Below are positions 39,587 through 48,631 of a DNA stretch of 64,000 nucleotides, in pieces; positions within the stretch are counted from its first letter, which is position 1, and every line of letters starts with the position of its first letter. Below the pieces are notes generated by a model. That model was not told where the DNA came from. It saw nothing but the letters and a program-made list of their open reading frames with translations, and searched no databases. Both the position numbers and the translations under genes were made by a program. The stretch is from an uncultured Paracoccaceae bacterium (GTDB lineage: Bacteria; Pseudomonadota; Alphaproteobacteria; Rhodobacterales; Rhodobacteraceae): NCBI GenBank assembly GCA_947497065.1, contig CANMEQ010000004.1, positions 1 to 64,000 of the forward strand. The letters are read 5' to 3'.

Positions 39587-40099
39587 ATGAAGACACTTCT
39601 CATACCGCTTCTTTTAATGTTGATCGGCGTCGGTGGCGGGGTTGGCGCAGGGTTTGTGCTGGGCGGGTCAGAGGACGAGCCCGAAATGGTTGCAGAACAC
39701 CCGTGCGGTGAAATGAGCGCGACTGACATGCCAGTCGCGGCGGCAGCTCCCGCTCCTGTCCCGTTGGACGATCGCGAGTATGCGCGCATGAGCAACCAGT
39801 TTATCGTTCCTGTTGTGACGGCCGAAAAAGTGACTGGGCTTATGGTGATGTCACTGAGCATTGAGGTCGAAGCGGGGGGGCAGGAGACGGTGTTTGCCCA
39901 TGAGCCACGATTGCGTGATGCGTTTCTTCAGGTGATGTTCGATCATGCGAACATGGGCGGATTTAACGGTGCGTTTACCTCTTCCTCGAATATGAGGCTT
40001 CTTCGGGAAGCCCTAATGGATGCCGCCGACCGCGTGATGCAAGGCCATATTACCGATGTTTTGATTGTCGACATTGTTCGGCAGGATGTCACCAACTAG
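39587..40099 (+). CDS. FliL-like flagellar basal-body-associated protein
   Basis: The 170-residue protein has one N-terminal membrane segment (residues 4-25), a short acidic linker and a periplasmic FliL-like domain (QFIVPVVTAEKVTGLMVMSL, FLQVMFDHANMGGFNG). It is a second FliL-family protein beside fliL at 48632. It closes the flgB-flgH operon 9 bp after flgH and overlaps the convergent gene at 40089 by 11 bp. Confidence 0.8.
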   Translation: MKTLLIPLLLMLIGVGGGVGAGFVLGGSEDEPEMVAEHPCGEMSATDMPVAAAAPAPVPLDDREYARMSNQFIVPVVTAEKVTGLMVMSLSIEVEAGGQETVFAHEPRLRDAFLQVMFDHANMGGFNGAFTSSSNMRLLREALMDAADRVMQGHITDVLIVDIVRQDVTN

Positions 40100-40463
40100 C
40101 GCGGCGTTCTTTGACCTTTTTCTGCTCATCATGGAGAGACTTATTCAGGTTTCTAACGACTTCAAGTTTCGCGAAAGCGGCGGCGACTTCGGCCCTCGCC
40201 TCTTCTCGATCTCTCGAGGCGAGGGCGAGCTCTTGCGTGATCAACTTCCGTTTGTCCTTCACCCATCTGTCCCACAACACATCCGCGCCCGCGCGCACCG
40301 AAGGTGCATCGATGTTCTGAACCGAGGGACGATCTAACAGTGTCAGCTGGTTCTTCAAATCGGAGACTTTCTGCGTCGCCTTTGCCAATTGCGCTTGCTT
40401 GGCCCGAAAGACGCTATCCAATACGGGCAGGAGCCGCTCAAATTGTGCGTTCGAAACAGTCAT
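40089..40463 (-). CDS. Hypothetical coiled-coil protein, FliJ-like candidate
   Basis: The 124-residue, Lys/Glu/Arg-rich, helical protein has two long helices (KQAQLAKATQKVSDLKNQLT and ALASRDREEARAEVAAAF) and a basic tail. It overlaps the flhB stop by 4 bp, so it is the last gene of flhA-fliR-flhB. FliJ is a similar-sized coiled-coil rod that couples FliI to FlhA, and no other fliJ is present here. The match is by size, composition and position only. Confidence 0.6.
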   Translation of the reverse strand: MTVSNAQFERLLPVLDSVFRAKQAQLAKATQKVSDLKNQLTLLDRPSVQNIDAPSVRAGADVLWDRWVKDKRKLITQELALASRDREEARAEVAAAFAKLEVVRNLNKSLHDEQKKVKERRASW

Positions 40464-41536
40464 GATTTTGCCATCGCTTTGATACGGTCCGCAAAACGGA
40501 TGGCCGCCGCGACGGCCTTATAATGCTCGCGCGGGATTTGATCCCCGATTTCAACAGTTGCGAAGAGAGCGCGCGCCGTTGGAGGATCGGAGTGGATGGG
40601 CACTGCATTTTTTTGCGCGCATTCCCGGATACGCGCGGCAACGGTATCGACACCCTTCGCGACACACATGGGTGCACCACCAACTGTCCGGTCCCATTTG
40701 AGCGCAACGGCATAGTGAGTGGGGTTAACAACAATAACGTCTGCATCCGGCACAGATTTCATCATTTGGTTCATTGCGATTGCAACGCCTTTTTGCCGGC
40801 GTTGCTGTTTCATCGCAGGGTCACCATCAGATTTCTTGGCTTCATCCGTCAGCTCTTTGCGCGACATCTTGTTTTTCCGCAGATGTTCCGCCTGTTGCCA
40901 GCTGTAGTCGAGGACACCGAGGGTTACCGAAATAAGTAGCACAATCGACATCAAAGACATGCAAAGCTGCAAAAGCGTTGCCGTAACCTGGCCAGCGGAA
41001 AGCGCCATCGCGCCCATTATTTCGGGGCGCTTGCTGTTCAAAAAGATCAGCAAAACGACGGAATAAATAGTTAGTTTTACGGCGCTTTTTCCGAATTCAA
41101 ACAAACCACTGCGCCCGAATTTGTTCTTCGCTTGTGAGATCGGCGAAATGCGAGAGAGTTTGAATTCCAATTTCGATGGCGCAAATAGGAACCCGCGCTG
41201 GATGATCAACGATAAAATAACGCACAGGGCGGGTATGCCAAACCATGGGCTGAGCGAGATCGCGAGTGCCTGGAGTATACCCCCCATTAATGGTGCGCCG
41301 GTTGATGAAAAAACTTGGGTTGATAGTGTGTCCGGCCGCGCCAAAAATGTAGTTAGGTTTGACCCAAGGTGGACCAAGCTGGTTGCGCCGAGCGCGGCGC
41401 CAGCGATCAGCAGGCCAGCGTAGGCTGCCGAGGTGTTGAGATCGGTTGAACGCGGGAATTCACCCTTTTTTCGGGCTTCATCCAGTTTTTGTTGCGATGC
41501 TTCGTATTGCTTGTCGCTGTCATCTTGATCGCTCAT
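40460..41536 (-). CDS. flhB: Flagellar export switch protein FlhB
   Basis: The 358-residue protein has four membrane segments and a cytoplasmic domain with the self-cleaving NPTH motif in VIVVNPTHYAVALKWDR, which changes export specificity. It lies between fliR and the FliJ-like gene with 4-bp overlaps on both sides. Confidence 0.96.
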   Translation of the reverse strand: MSDQDDSDKQYEASQQKLDEARKKGEFPRSTDLNTSAAYAGLLIAGAALGATSLVHLGSNLTTFLARPDTLSTQVFSSTGAPLMGGILQALAISLSPWFGIPALCVILSLIIQRGFLFAPSKLEFKLSRISPISQAKNKFGRSGLFEFGKSAVKLTIYSVVLLIFLNSKRPEIMGAMALSAGQVTATLLQLCMSLMSIVLLISVTLGVLDYSWQQAEHLRKNKMSRKELTDEAKKSDGDPAMKQQRRQKGVAIAMNQMMKSVPDADVIVVNPTHYAVALKWDRTVGGAPMCVAKGVDTVAARIRECAQKNAVPIHSDPPTARALFATVEIGDQIPREHYKAVAAAIRFADRIKAMAKS

Positions 41537-42306
41537 CCCGGCCCTCGAAATGGATCATCGAAGAACTGTCCCAGTGCCTCTATCCAAAGAGACAGCATCA
41601 AGGGTGACGCAAGGGTCAGAATAATCAACCCTCCCGCGGTTATGGCCGGCGCGCCGACGAAGGCGACCATAAGTTGCGGCATCGCTTTGTTGATGACGCC
41701 CAACGTCACGTTGTAGATCAATGAGGCTATCACGAAAGGTGCCGCAAGGGTGAACCCGAGCGCGAATGTTCGGGAAATTTCAGCGACGCCAGAGATGGTT
41801 AGGGCGTCAGGAGGAATGGCCTGCCCGAGTGGAACCAAATCGTAACTGTGGATAACGAATTCCGCGATCTGGACGTGGAGACCAAAGAACGTTGCAAGGG
41901 CCAACCCACCCACGACCAGGACGTGGCCCATTGCGGGTAGAGGATCCATTCCGCTTCCGCCGAAAAGTTGGGAGAGCGAAGTGGACTGCGCGGCGATTGA
42001 TCCCGCGATCTGCAACGCCAAAATAAACAACCGCAGCATCAATCCTAAGAAAAGGCCGGTGAGTGTTTCTGCAAAAAGCAGTCCAACGCTTGCCATTGCC
42101 GAGGACGGCAGCGGCGCGATTGGGGCTGCAGGTGCGACGATGAAGGTGAATGCGAAGGCAAGGCCAAGCTTCACACGGGTGGGGATGGACTGTTCACCGA
42201 AAACGGGCAGCAATGACACCATCGCCCCGACGCGCAAAAACACGACAAAGAGCTGAAACAACATGTCTTGCCCGATGCCTGAGAGTGCTGCGAGGTCTTC
42301 GATCAT
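41533..42306 (-). CDS. fliR: Flagellar export gate protein FliR
   Basis: The 257-residue inner-membrane protein of the export gate has about six hydrophobic segments and motifs LPVFGEQSIPTRVKLGLAFAF and FALGFTLAAPFVIASLIYNV. Overlaps flhB and flhA by 4 bp each. Confidence 0.95.
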   Translation of the reverse strand: MIEDLAALSGIGQDMLFQLFVVFLRVGAMVSLLPVFGEQSIPTRVKLGLAFAFTFIVAPAAPIAPLPSSAMASVGLLFAETLTGLFLGLMLRLFILALQIAGSIAAQSTSLSQLFGGSGMDPLPAMGHVLVVGGLALATFFGLHVQIAEFVIHSYDLVPLGQAIPPDALTISGVAEISRTFALGFTLAAPFVIASLIYNVTLGVINKAMPQLMVAFVGAPAITAGGLIILTLASPLMLSLWIEALGQFFDDPFRGPG

Positions 42307-44393
42307 GCAGGAACCAAGCCAACGAGCGCCGGTCGCGCATCGACGCCTATTTCTTCAAACGAAAGGACAGGATTGGGGAGCCCTTTCGCCGCGAGAACGG
42401 TGCGCAGGAATCTGCGTCGTTTCACCGAAGTGACCAAGGCGGGGTAGGCCCCGGTTTCGCCGACGTCTGATATTTTTTCGGTGATGGCGACTGCCAGCCG
42501 ATTAAACTCATCCGGGGGCAATGCCACGTCGCCCGGGCCACGCTCTGACGCGATTTGGTAGGTTGAGAAGGTCTCTTCCCATTCAGGTGCGAGCTGGACC
42601 AAGGGGATCGTACCATCCGCACGGCGCATTTCGGCCACGAGTTGGAAGCCTAAACGTTGACGTACATGTTCGGTCACGCCTTCAACACTCGAGAACATTT
42701 GCCGGCCTTCGGCAGTGCTTTCGATGATGAGGGGAAGGTTTCGGATTGAAACGCGCTCTTCGAGGAGCAAACGGAGCACGGAAAGCAACATGTCGACTGG
42801 GACTTTGTCGGGTACCAGTTCATCCAGTAATTTGCGGTTCGCCTCTGATCTATTGCCGTCAGATAGGTTGCACATTTCATCGAAGAGACGGCGCAAGGAT
42901 TTGAGTGTCATCAAGCGGCCGAAGTTTTTCTTTATAACTTCAAGTAGATGTGTTGCGAGGACTTCTGTTGGGTGAACCGTCGTCAAACCGTTTAGTGCTG
43001 CGGTTTCCTGATCGTCCGGATTGATCCATCGCGCGGGGGCGCCGTAGACGGGTTCTTCGACATCTTGACCATCCGGCGCTTGCACCTCCGGGCCTGCGAG
43101 CAAGGTCAGGATTCTGCCCGGTTGGAGGCGGTTTTGAACCTGTTCGACGCCTTGGACGAGAATGCGGTAACAATTGTCGGGGAGAACGGCGTTGTCTGTC
43201 AGACGAATTTCCGGCAGCAGAACGCCGAATTCTGTTGCGACATGGTTGCGCATGTTCCCTATTCGGACATCCAAACCAACCCCAGGGTCCAGCACCATGT
43301 CGACCAAGTTTGGTGAAAACTCGACATGGATGTCATCCAGATCGAGAAGATCACCCATGCTTTCTTGACGGGGGGCGACTTCGGACTGGATAGCGGCAGC
43401 ATCTTGATCTTTTTGTTTTTGATCCAGTTTGCGCTTGCTGAACCATGCGGCTGCGCCAAGAACGATTGAACCCGCGACGAATGGAATGAAGGGGAGGCCC
43501 GGCACGAGCGCGAACAGAAACATCAAAATGCCTACGGTCGCGAGCGCGGAAGGATGACCGCCCAGCTGTGCGGAAAGGGCGAGATCGGTTGCACCTGTCG
43601 CGCCGCCTCGCGCGAGAAGCAGAGCTGCAGCGATGGAAATGACCACGGATGGGATTTGGTTCACAAGACCGTCGCCGACGGTAAGAATCGCATAGGTTTC
43701 GAACGCGACGCCCAGAGGCATTCCGTGGACTGCGGCGCCCATGATCAGGCCCATGACCAAATTGAGCGCCGTGATGAGGAGGCCTGCAACAGCATCGCCT
43801 TTAACAAATTTTGAAGCACCGTCGAGAGAGCCAAAGAAGGTCGTTTCAGCAAGCTCTGTCTCACGGCGACGTTTCGCTTCTGCATGGTCGATCGCGCCTG
43901 CGCTCATATCGCTGTCGATCGCCAGTTGCTTGCCGGGCATACCATCCAGAGCAAATCGCGCCCCGACTTCCGCCATACGCGTGGCGCCTTTGTTGATCAC
44001 AATGAAATTCACGATGAGCAGTACGCCGAAAACGACGATACCCAAGAAGACACTGCCACCCATGACGAAGTTCGCGAAACCTTCGATCACGTCGCCGGCG
44101 GCGCCGGTGCCTGTGTGACCCTGACCAATGATGAGTTTGGTCGACGAGATGTTCAACGACAACCGCAACATGAGGGAGGCGAGAAGGATGGTTGGGAAAG
44201 CTGAAAAATCGAGCGGTCGCTCGATGAATAATGTAACAGTGAAGATGAGGATCGCGAGGGCGAAGGACGCTGCAAGGCCGATATCTAGAACCCAAGCAGG
44301 CATCGGAAGGATCATCATCACGATGATCGCCATCAAAGCCAAAGCGAGTAGAATTGTCGGCTGAAAGACTGCCCGTATATCCATGTTAAACAC
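42303..44393 (-). CDS. flhA: Flagellar export gate protein FlhA
   Basis: The 696-residue protein has eight N-terminal membrane segments and a large cytoplasmic domain that docks chaperone-substrate complexes. The FHIPEP signature region is MAEVGARFALDGMPGKQLAI followed by DSDMSAGAID, with RRRETELAETTFFGSLDGAS after it. It begins the flhA-fliR-flhB operon. Confidence 0.97.
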   Translation of the reverse strand: MFNMDIRAVFQPTILLALALMAIIVMMILPMPAWVLDIGLAASFALAILIFTVTLFIERPLDFSAFPTILLASLMLRLSLNISSTKLIIGQGHTGTGAAGDVIEGFANFVMGGSVFLGIVVFGVLLIVNFIVINKGATRMAEVGARFALDGMPGKQLAIDSDMSAGAIDHAEAKRRRETELAETTFFGSLDGASKFVKGDAVAGLLITALNLVMGLIMGAAVHGMPLGVAFETYAILTVGDGLVNQIPSVVISIAAALLLARGGATGATDLALSAQLGGHPSALATVGILMFLFALVPGLPFIPFVAGSIVLGAAAWFSKRKLDQKQKDQDAAAIQSEVAPRQESMGDLLDLDDIHVEFSPNLVDMVLDPGVGLDVRIGNMRNHVATEFGVLLPEIRLTDNAVLPDNCYRILVQGVEQVQNRLQPGRILTLLAGPEVQAPDGQDVEEPVYGAPARWINPDDQETAALNGLTTVHPTEVLATHLLEVIKKNFGRLMTLKSLRRLFDEMCNLSDGNRSEANRKLLDELVPDKVPVDMLLSVLRLLLEERVSIRNLPLIIESTAEGRQMFSSVEGVTEHVRQRLGFQLVAEMRRADGTIPLVQLAPEWEETFSTYQIASERGPGDVALPPDEFNRLAVAITEKISDVGETGAYPALVTSVKRRRFLRTVLAAKGLPNPVLSFEEIGVDARPALVGLVPA

Positions 44394-44504
44394 TGGATAT
44401 CGCTCTTAACATCGAGGGTTGAAGCAAGGGAAATTTGGACATGGCATGCGCTTTCTGCTGCAGGTCCCTCATGCGTAAAGATGATTTATTTCTAAATGGT
44501 AACT

Positions 44505-44530
44505 AAATCAGTGAATTGGGTAACTGATTT
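44505..44530 (-). terminator. Possible weak terminator after the TPR gene
   Basis: A perfect 8-bp AT-rich inverted repeat (AAATCAGT with ACTGATTT, 10-nt loop) overlaps the stop codon of the gene at 44530. There is no clear T-tract, so efficiency is doubtful. Confidence 0.3.
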
Positions 44531-46764
44531 CAGGGCTGATCAAGTGTATCGGCCACACCGTCAAATCTCGTCAAAAGATCCGCCACAGCTTCGCGGGTTT
44601 CTTGGGAACGCTGCAGCAAAGTTCGGCGATCTGCGAGTGTAAAGGCTTCTTCGGGTGCCGGATCTGCCAAATAGGCGGTCGCGAAGTTCGCTAGAACTGA
44701 ATCATCTTCGACCATGAGCCTTTCCCATGCCCCAGCCCTGAATTGCAATAAAGCAGATTGTTCATCTTGTTGGCCTTGCAGAGAGGTGAGTGCATTTTCA
44801 TGCAGTCCAAGCTGCGTGTAAGCCTCAGCACGCAAAGACTGCGCGCGATCATCAGACAGCCCCAGCAATTCGTCCAGTGTTTGAGCTAGATCACCGGCCC
44901 TCAGAGAAGCCTCCGCCCTAAGATAACGCCGTTCTGCCGCGTCTTCTCGTTTTGCGGCGCCGGACAGGATGGGAAGCGCATATTCTGGGAACCCGACATC
45001 AATCAGACGATGCGCGATTGCATTTTCAGTTTTTGCGGACACTGCATCCGGCAGCGGACTCAAGGTATGTTCTAGAAAAACATCTACCGCCGCATTTTCG
45101 GCAAGCTGGGAATACACGTGGTCCGTAAAATGATCTGGTGTTTCCCCACCTTCGTTTGCGATCTGCTCGAGTGCCGATGCGTATTCTTGAAGAGACACCA
45201 AGGCCCAAATCTCAGCCCCAAGTAGCGCCTCCGAGACCTCTGTGTCTCGGTGCTCATGACGCAAAGACGAAACCAAAAGAAGGTCGGTAGGCTGGGGTGT
45301 CATACCTTGTTCTAACGTCAGATCTATCAGTTCTATTATTGCACTCGGTGACATTCTTGCATTGTGATCCGCTTGATTGCGAAGAATCCGCAAGGCTTCG
45401 GCAGGATCGTTGTTCTGTGATGCAATCTCCGCGCGCTTTTCTTCAACGATTAAGTCGTTTTCCGGGCTTGGAGCGGCTGTCCGGCGCAGGACCGTTTCCG
45501 CATCCTCTGACATGTCTATCGAAAGAAAAGCCTCTGACAGCACTGGCGCGATCTCGTTCCGCATGGGAAGCGGGAGAGTGAAGAATGCTTGAATAATTTG
45601 GTTTTTTTGATCAACGGAAGCGGGTGCTTCGGGGCCCGCGAGGAACGCCCAAAGTTCACCCGCAGTCCCGCATCCCTGTTGTGCCTTCAGCAAATGAAAG
45701 GGTGCGGTGTAGCTGTCAATGAGAAGGGCCATTTCGGTCAAAGCCTGGCGTGACGGGCTTGTGCTTGTTGAGATAGACAGGGCAGCCAAAGCCTCAGCAC
45801 CGAAGCCAAAATGGACGTATAATCGAGCAAGCTCCAATTCGGCGTTGCTGGGTTCTTCGCCAAATTCACCGGCGAGTGCCTCTGATAATTCAGCGACTTG
45901 CTCGTGAAACGATTTGCCGTTGCCCCAGTCCTCCAGTGCAAAATCGCCTTCGTCCAAACAGTTCTCGGTTGTCGCATTTTCAAGAACTGCGCGCACGCCT
46001 TCGAGGCTACTGTCCAGTGCGGTTGCAACATCTATTCCCGGTGAATTGAATGTTGGCGCGGGTATGATTGTTGGTAAATCAGGAGTGCTCTGTGTTTCGT
46101 CGAGCACCGGAGTGTTTTCGCGCTGTATTAAATTTAGAGCATCTACACTAGCTTCGAGAAAACCTTGGGATGCTGCCCGAGAAACGCCCAGTAGCAACTC
46201 ACGCTCTGTCTCGCTGATGTCACTTGGAACCGCGTCGGGCGGTAAAGGTGTACGGGCAGACACTGGGCTGTTTATTGGGGTGGCTGCCAGAGAAAGGCCG
46301 TTTGCAAAGGTTGCGAGGTCGGGCAACTGGGGCGTTGTGGCCAGGCGCAGAGGCGTTGGCAATTCACTTTGTAGCAGGTCTGTCGCAGCCTTTTGCTCTG
46401 TGTTGATTGTGCGGTCTACACCATCAATCACATCTATGACCAAACGATCGGACCGCCAAAGAAAACTATCGAGGTGACAGATGCAGGGGACCGTAAGTTC
46501 CAGAGTATTTGGGGCCACTTGGGCGATGTTGCTCAGCCGTGTTTTGGGAATGCGTTCAAACACTTCATCCAAGGAAAAACCGTCTTCGGCGCCGGTAAAT
46601 GAAAGTTGGTACCCCCCTTCAACCGGAGAAACGGACCATTCTGTTTGAGAAGGGATCGAAAAGACGAGCCTGGAAAACGTTGCGTGTTCACCACTTCTGA
46701 CGTTGATGACGTCAGCCGAAGCGATCAGGGGCCAAAACAGAAAAAGGATCGCTAGACGGATCAT
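44530..46764 (-). CDS. Periplasmic motility-associated protein with AMIN-like and helical-repeat regions
   Basis: The 744-residue protein starts with a signal peptide (MIRLAILFLFWPLIASA), then a beta-rich region at about 20-115 (RLVFSIPSQTEWSV to DRLVIDVIDG) resembling an AMIN domain, a disordered stretch to about 260, and helical repeats resembling TPR/Sel1 (for example RYLRAEASLRAGDLAQTL and ALLQFRAGAWERL) to the end. Its ATG overlaps the motA stop by 4 bp, so it is coupled to motA. Unnamed large TPR proteins are known next to motA in alphaproteobacteria and some affect rotation; a link here is inference. The frame upstream of 46764 has no signal-like start. Confidence 0.75.
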   Translation of the reverse strand: MIRLAILFLFWPLIASADVINVRSGEHATFSRLVFSIPSQTEWSVSPVEGGYQLSFTGAEDGFSLDEVFERIPKTRLSNIAQVAPNTLELTVPCICHLDSFLWRSDRLVIDVIDGVDRTINTEQKAATDLLQSELPTPLRLATTPQLPDLATFANGLSLAATPINSPVSARTPLPPDAVPSDISETERELLLGVSRAASQGFLEASVDALNLIQRENTPVLDETQSTPDLPTIIPAPTFNSPGIDVATALDSSLEGVRAVLENATTENCLDEGDFALEDWGNGKSFHEQVAELSEALAGEFGEEPSNAELELARLYVHFGFGAEALAALSISTSTSPSRQALTEMALLIDSYTAPFHLLKAQQGCGTAGELWAFLAGPEAPASVDQKNQIIQAFFTLPLPMRNEIAPVLSEAFLSIDMSEDAETVLRRTAAPSPENDLIVEEKRAEIASQNNDPAEALRILRNQADHNARMSPSAIIELIDLTLEQGMTPQPTDLLLVSSLRHEHRDTEVSEALLGAEIWALVSLQEYASALEQIANEGGETPDHFTDHVYSQLAENAAVDVFLEHTLSPLPDAVSAKTENAIAHRLIDVGFPEYALPILSGAAKREDAAERRYLRAEASLRAGDLAQTLDELLGLSDDRAQSLRAEAYTQLGLHENALTSLQGQQDEQSALLQFRAGAWERLMVEDDSVLANFATAYLADPAPEEAFTLADRRTLLQRSQETREAVADLLTRFDGVADTLDQP

Positions 46765-47630
46765 GCGGCATCTCTTTTTGTGGCTTTGAGTGCTTCTTCG
46801 AGATCGGTAAAGCTCGGGCGGCAATGTCCTGGAGTATTTTGGCGCCCTACTTCTATGCAGATGTTTGGGGCGTGTTGGTAAAGGTTGGCGACCAAAACTT
46901 CTCTGATTAACTGATAGAAGTGCGCGTCTTCTTCGACCACCGTTTTGACCTTGCCCGCAAAGGGGCCGACAAGGCCGTATGCGAGGAAAACGCCCAAGAA
47001 CGTGCCGACGAGAGCGCCCCCGATCATTTTGCCCAACACTTCTGGTGGTTGATCGATTGAGCCCATGGTTTTGATCACGCCAAGAACAGCCGCAACGATA
47101 CCCAAGGCGGGCAAACCGTCTGCTACTGTTTGAAGGGCATGTGTGCCGTGCATGCTGTGATGGAAAGTGGCTTCAATGCGTTTTTCGAGAACCTCCTCAA
47201 CCTGATGAGGGTCATCATAGTTCATGGATGCCGAGCGCAACGTATCGCAAATCAAAGCGACAGCTTCTTTATCGCCTAGAATTTTTGGGTAACGCGCGAA
47301 GACTTCGCTGTCTTCGGGCTCTTCGATATGTACCTCCAGCGCGACAGGGTTTGAGCGCGCTATTCGAATGAGCTCGAACAAAAGGCAAAGCAAATCTCGA
47401 TAGTCATCTGATTTCCACTTTGTGCCCTTAAACACCTTTCCCATATCCTTGAGGGTATGTTTGATGCCTGACATATCGTTGGAAATGACAAAGGCCCCGA
47501 CTGCGGCACCGCCGATCATGATCATCTCAAACGGTAGTGCTTTGAGAATCAGCCCCATCTTGCCACCGGCCAAGATGTAGCCGCCAAAGACCATCGCGAA
47601 GATGATAACGATACCTATAATTCCGATCAT
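46761..47630 (-). CDS. motA: Flagellar stator protein MotA
   Basis: The 289-residue protein has four membrane segments, a large cytoplasmic loop and motifs GAFVISNDMSG and LPALGIVAAVLGVIKTMGSI, with a proton-channel segment AYGLVGPFAGKV. It forms the rotating stator with MotB, whose gene is not in the window. It is preceded by the MotE-like gene and followed by the TPR gene. Confidence 0.95.
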   Translation of the reverse strand: MIGIIGIVIIFAMVFGGYILAGGKMGLILKALPFEMIMIGGAAVGAFVISNDMSGIKHTLKDMGKVFKGTKWKSDDYRDLLCLLFELIRIARSNPVALEVHIEEPEDSEVFARYPKILGDKEAVALICDTLRSASMNYDDPHQVEEVLEKRIEATFHHSMHGTHALQTVADGLPALGIVAAVLGVIKTMGSIDQPPEVLGKMIGGALVGTFLGVFLAYGLVGPFAGKVKTVVEEDAHFYQLIREVLVANLYQHAPNICIEVGRQNTPGHCRPSFTDLEEALKATKRDAA

Positions 47631-47693
47631 CAGATTAGCCCCGATTGTTGCCCTGCCGTCTTCGCATGAGAAAATTAAATTTCTGTGTTCACG

Positions 47694-48260
47694 TCACTGA
47701 GTTGGTGCATTTGCATTGCGACCTGCGATTAAAACGCTCACCGAGTAGGCGGTTTGTGGGTCTAAGCCTGCCATGATGGCCGCAGCCGATTCTGGACGCA
47801 TTCGAATAAGGAAGCCCGACGAAAACTCAGGCGCCATTTGCTCAAACAGATCCGCGGCATCTGCAGGTTTCATGTTTTCGTAGACAGCTGTTAACCGACC
47901 GATATCAGTGTCATTCGCCGTTTCTGAAAGGGCCAAAGCGTTTAGCAATGATGCCTCCGCGGCTTGCAGTTCGGCCAAACGCTCGTTCAGCTCACCTTCG
48001 GCGGCTGAGAGTGCCATCAAGCGATCGTCAAGTGCGGTTTCCCTCTCTCGGATGCGCGCTTCACGGGTGTTGAGTGCCTCTAGGACGACATCCAAGTCGG
48101 CACGTGGGCTTTCGGGGCTTTGGGCAACGTCCTCTAGTTTTTCTTGTTGAGCGGTCGCCATCGCCGGCTCAAGGCCAGTAACCGCGCGCACACCGCCAGA
48201 AATCAGAAAGAGGGCCGCGACGACAAAAAGGGCACTCTTTTGGCCTTTGAGAGCTGGCAT
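47694..48260 (-). CDS. motE: MotE-like flagellar protein
   Basis: The 188-residue protein has an N-terminal membrane segment, a long charged helix (NTREARIRERETALDDRLMA) and an MgtE-N-like domain (VYENMKPADAADLFEQMAPE). This matches MotE, which chaperones the periplasmic MotC in rhizobia and is present in other alphaproteobacteria. It starts 2 bp after the stop of the gene at 48263 and lies upstream of motA. Confidence 0.82.
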   Translation of the reverse strand: MPALKGQKSALFVVAALFLISGGVRAVTGLEPAMATAQQEKLEDVAQSPESPRADLDVVLEALNTREARIRERETALDDRLMALSAAEGELNERLAELQAAEASLLNALALSETANDTDIGRLTAVYENMKPADAADLFEQMAPEFSSGFLIRMRPESAAAIMAGLDPQTAYSVSVLIAGRNANAPTQ

Positions 48261-48262
48261 GT

Positions 48263-48619
48263 TTAGCGAACCTTTTCGGACATCGACGCCTTGCGAACAA
48301 AAAACGGATCGATGGGTGTTTCTATTTCTTTTGGCTCCGGCAGATCATGTAAGGATGCCATCAAAAGCTCGAGCCGTTTGGCGGCTGCCTCGGCAGATTG
48401 GGACTGCGACGCGAGACCGTCCGCAGACGCGGCGGTTGATTTTTCCGCACGCCGCAACGCAATCGATAAGTCATCGACCTGAGCTGAGAGTACGGCGATC
48501 GCACCTCCTATTCCGTTTTCAAGGTCCGTAAATTTGCGCAAACGGCGCGATAGAACAAAACAATAAAGCGCAGCGGCCATTGCGCCTGCGACCAAAAGAA
48601 TATCGGCGATAAATGTCAT
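48263..48619 (-). CDS. Hypothetical membrane-anchored flagellar-operon protein
   Basis: The 118-residue protein has one N-terminal membrane segment (about residues 4-24) followed by an amphipathic helix (FTDLENGIGGAIAVLSAQVD) and an Ala/Ser/Glu-rich tail. It sits between fliL and motE, and a similar-sized single-pass protein (DUF6468-like) is often found there in alphaproteobacteria; I cannot confirm the family. It is separated from fliL by 12 bp. Confidence 0.7.
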   Translation of the reverse strand: MTFIADILLVAGAMAAALYCFVLSRRLRKFTDLENGIGGAIAVLSAQVDDLSIALRRAEKSTAASADGLASQSQSAEAAAKRLELLMASLHDLPEPKEIETPIDPFFVRKASMSEKVR

Positions 48620-48631
48620 AGCTGTCCCTTT

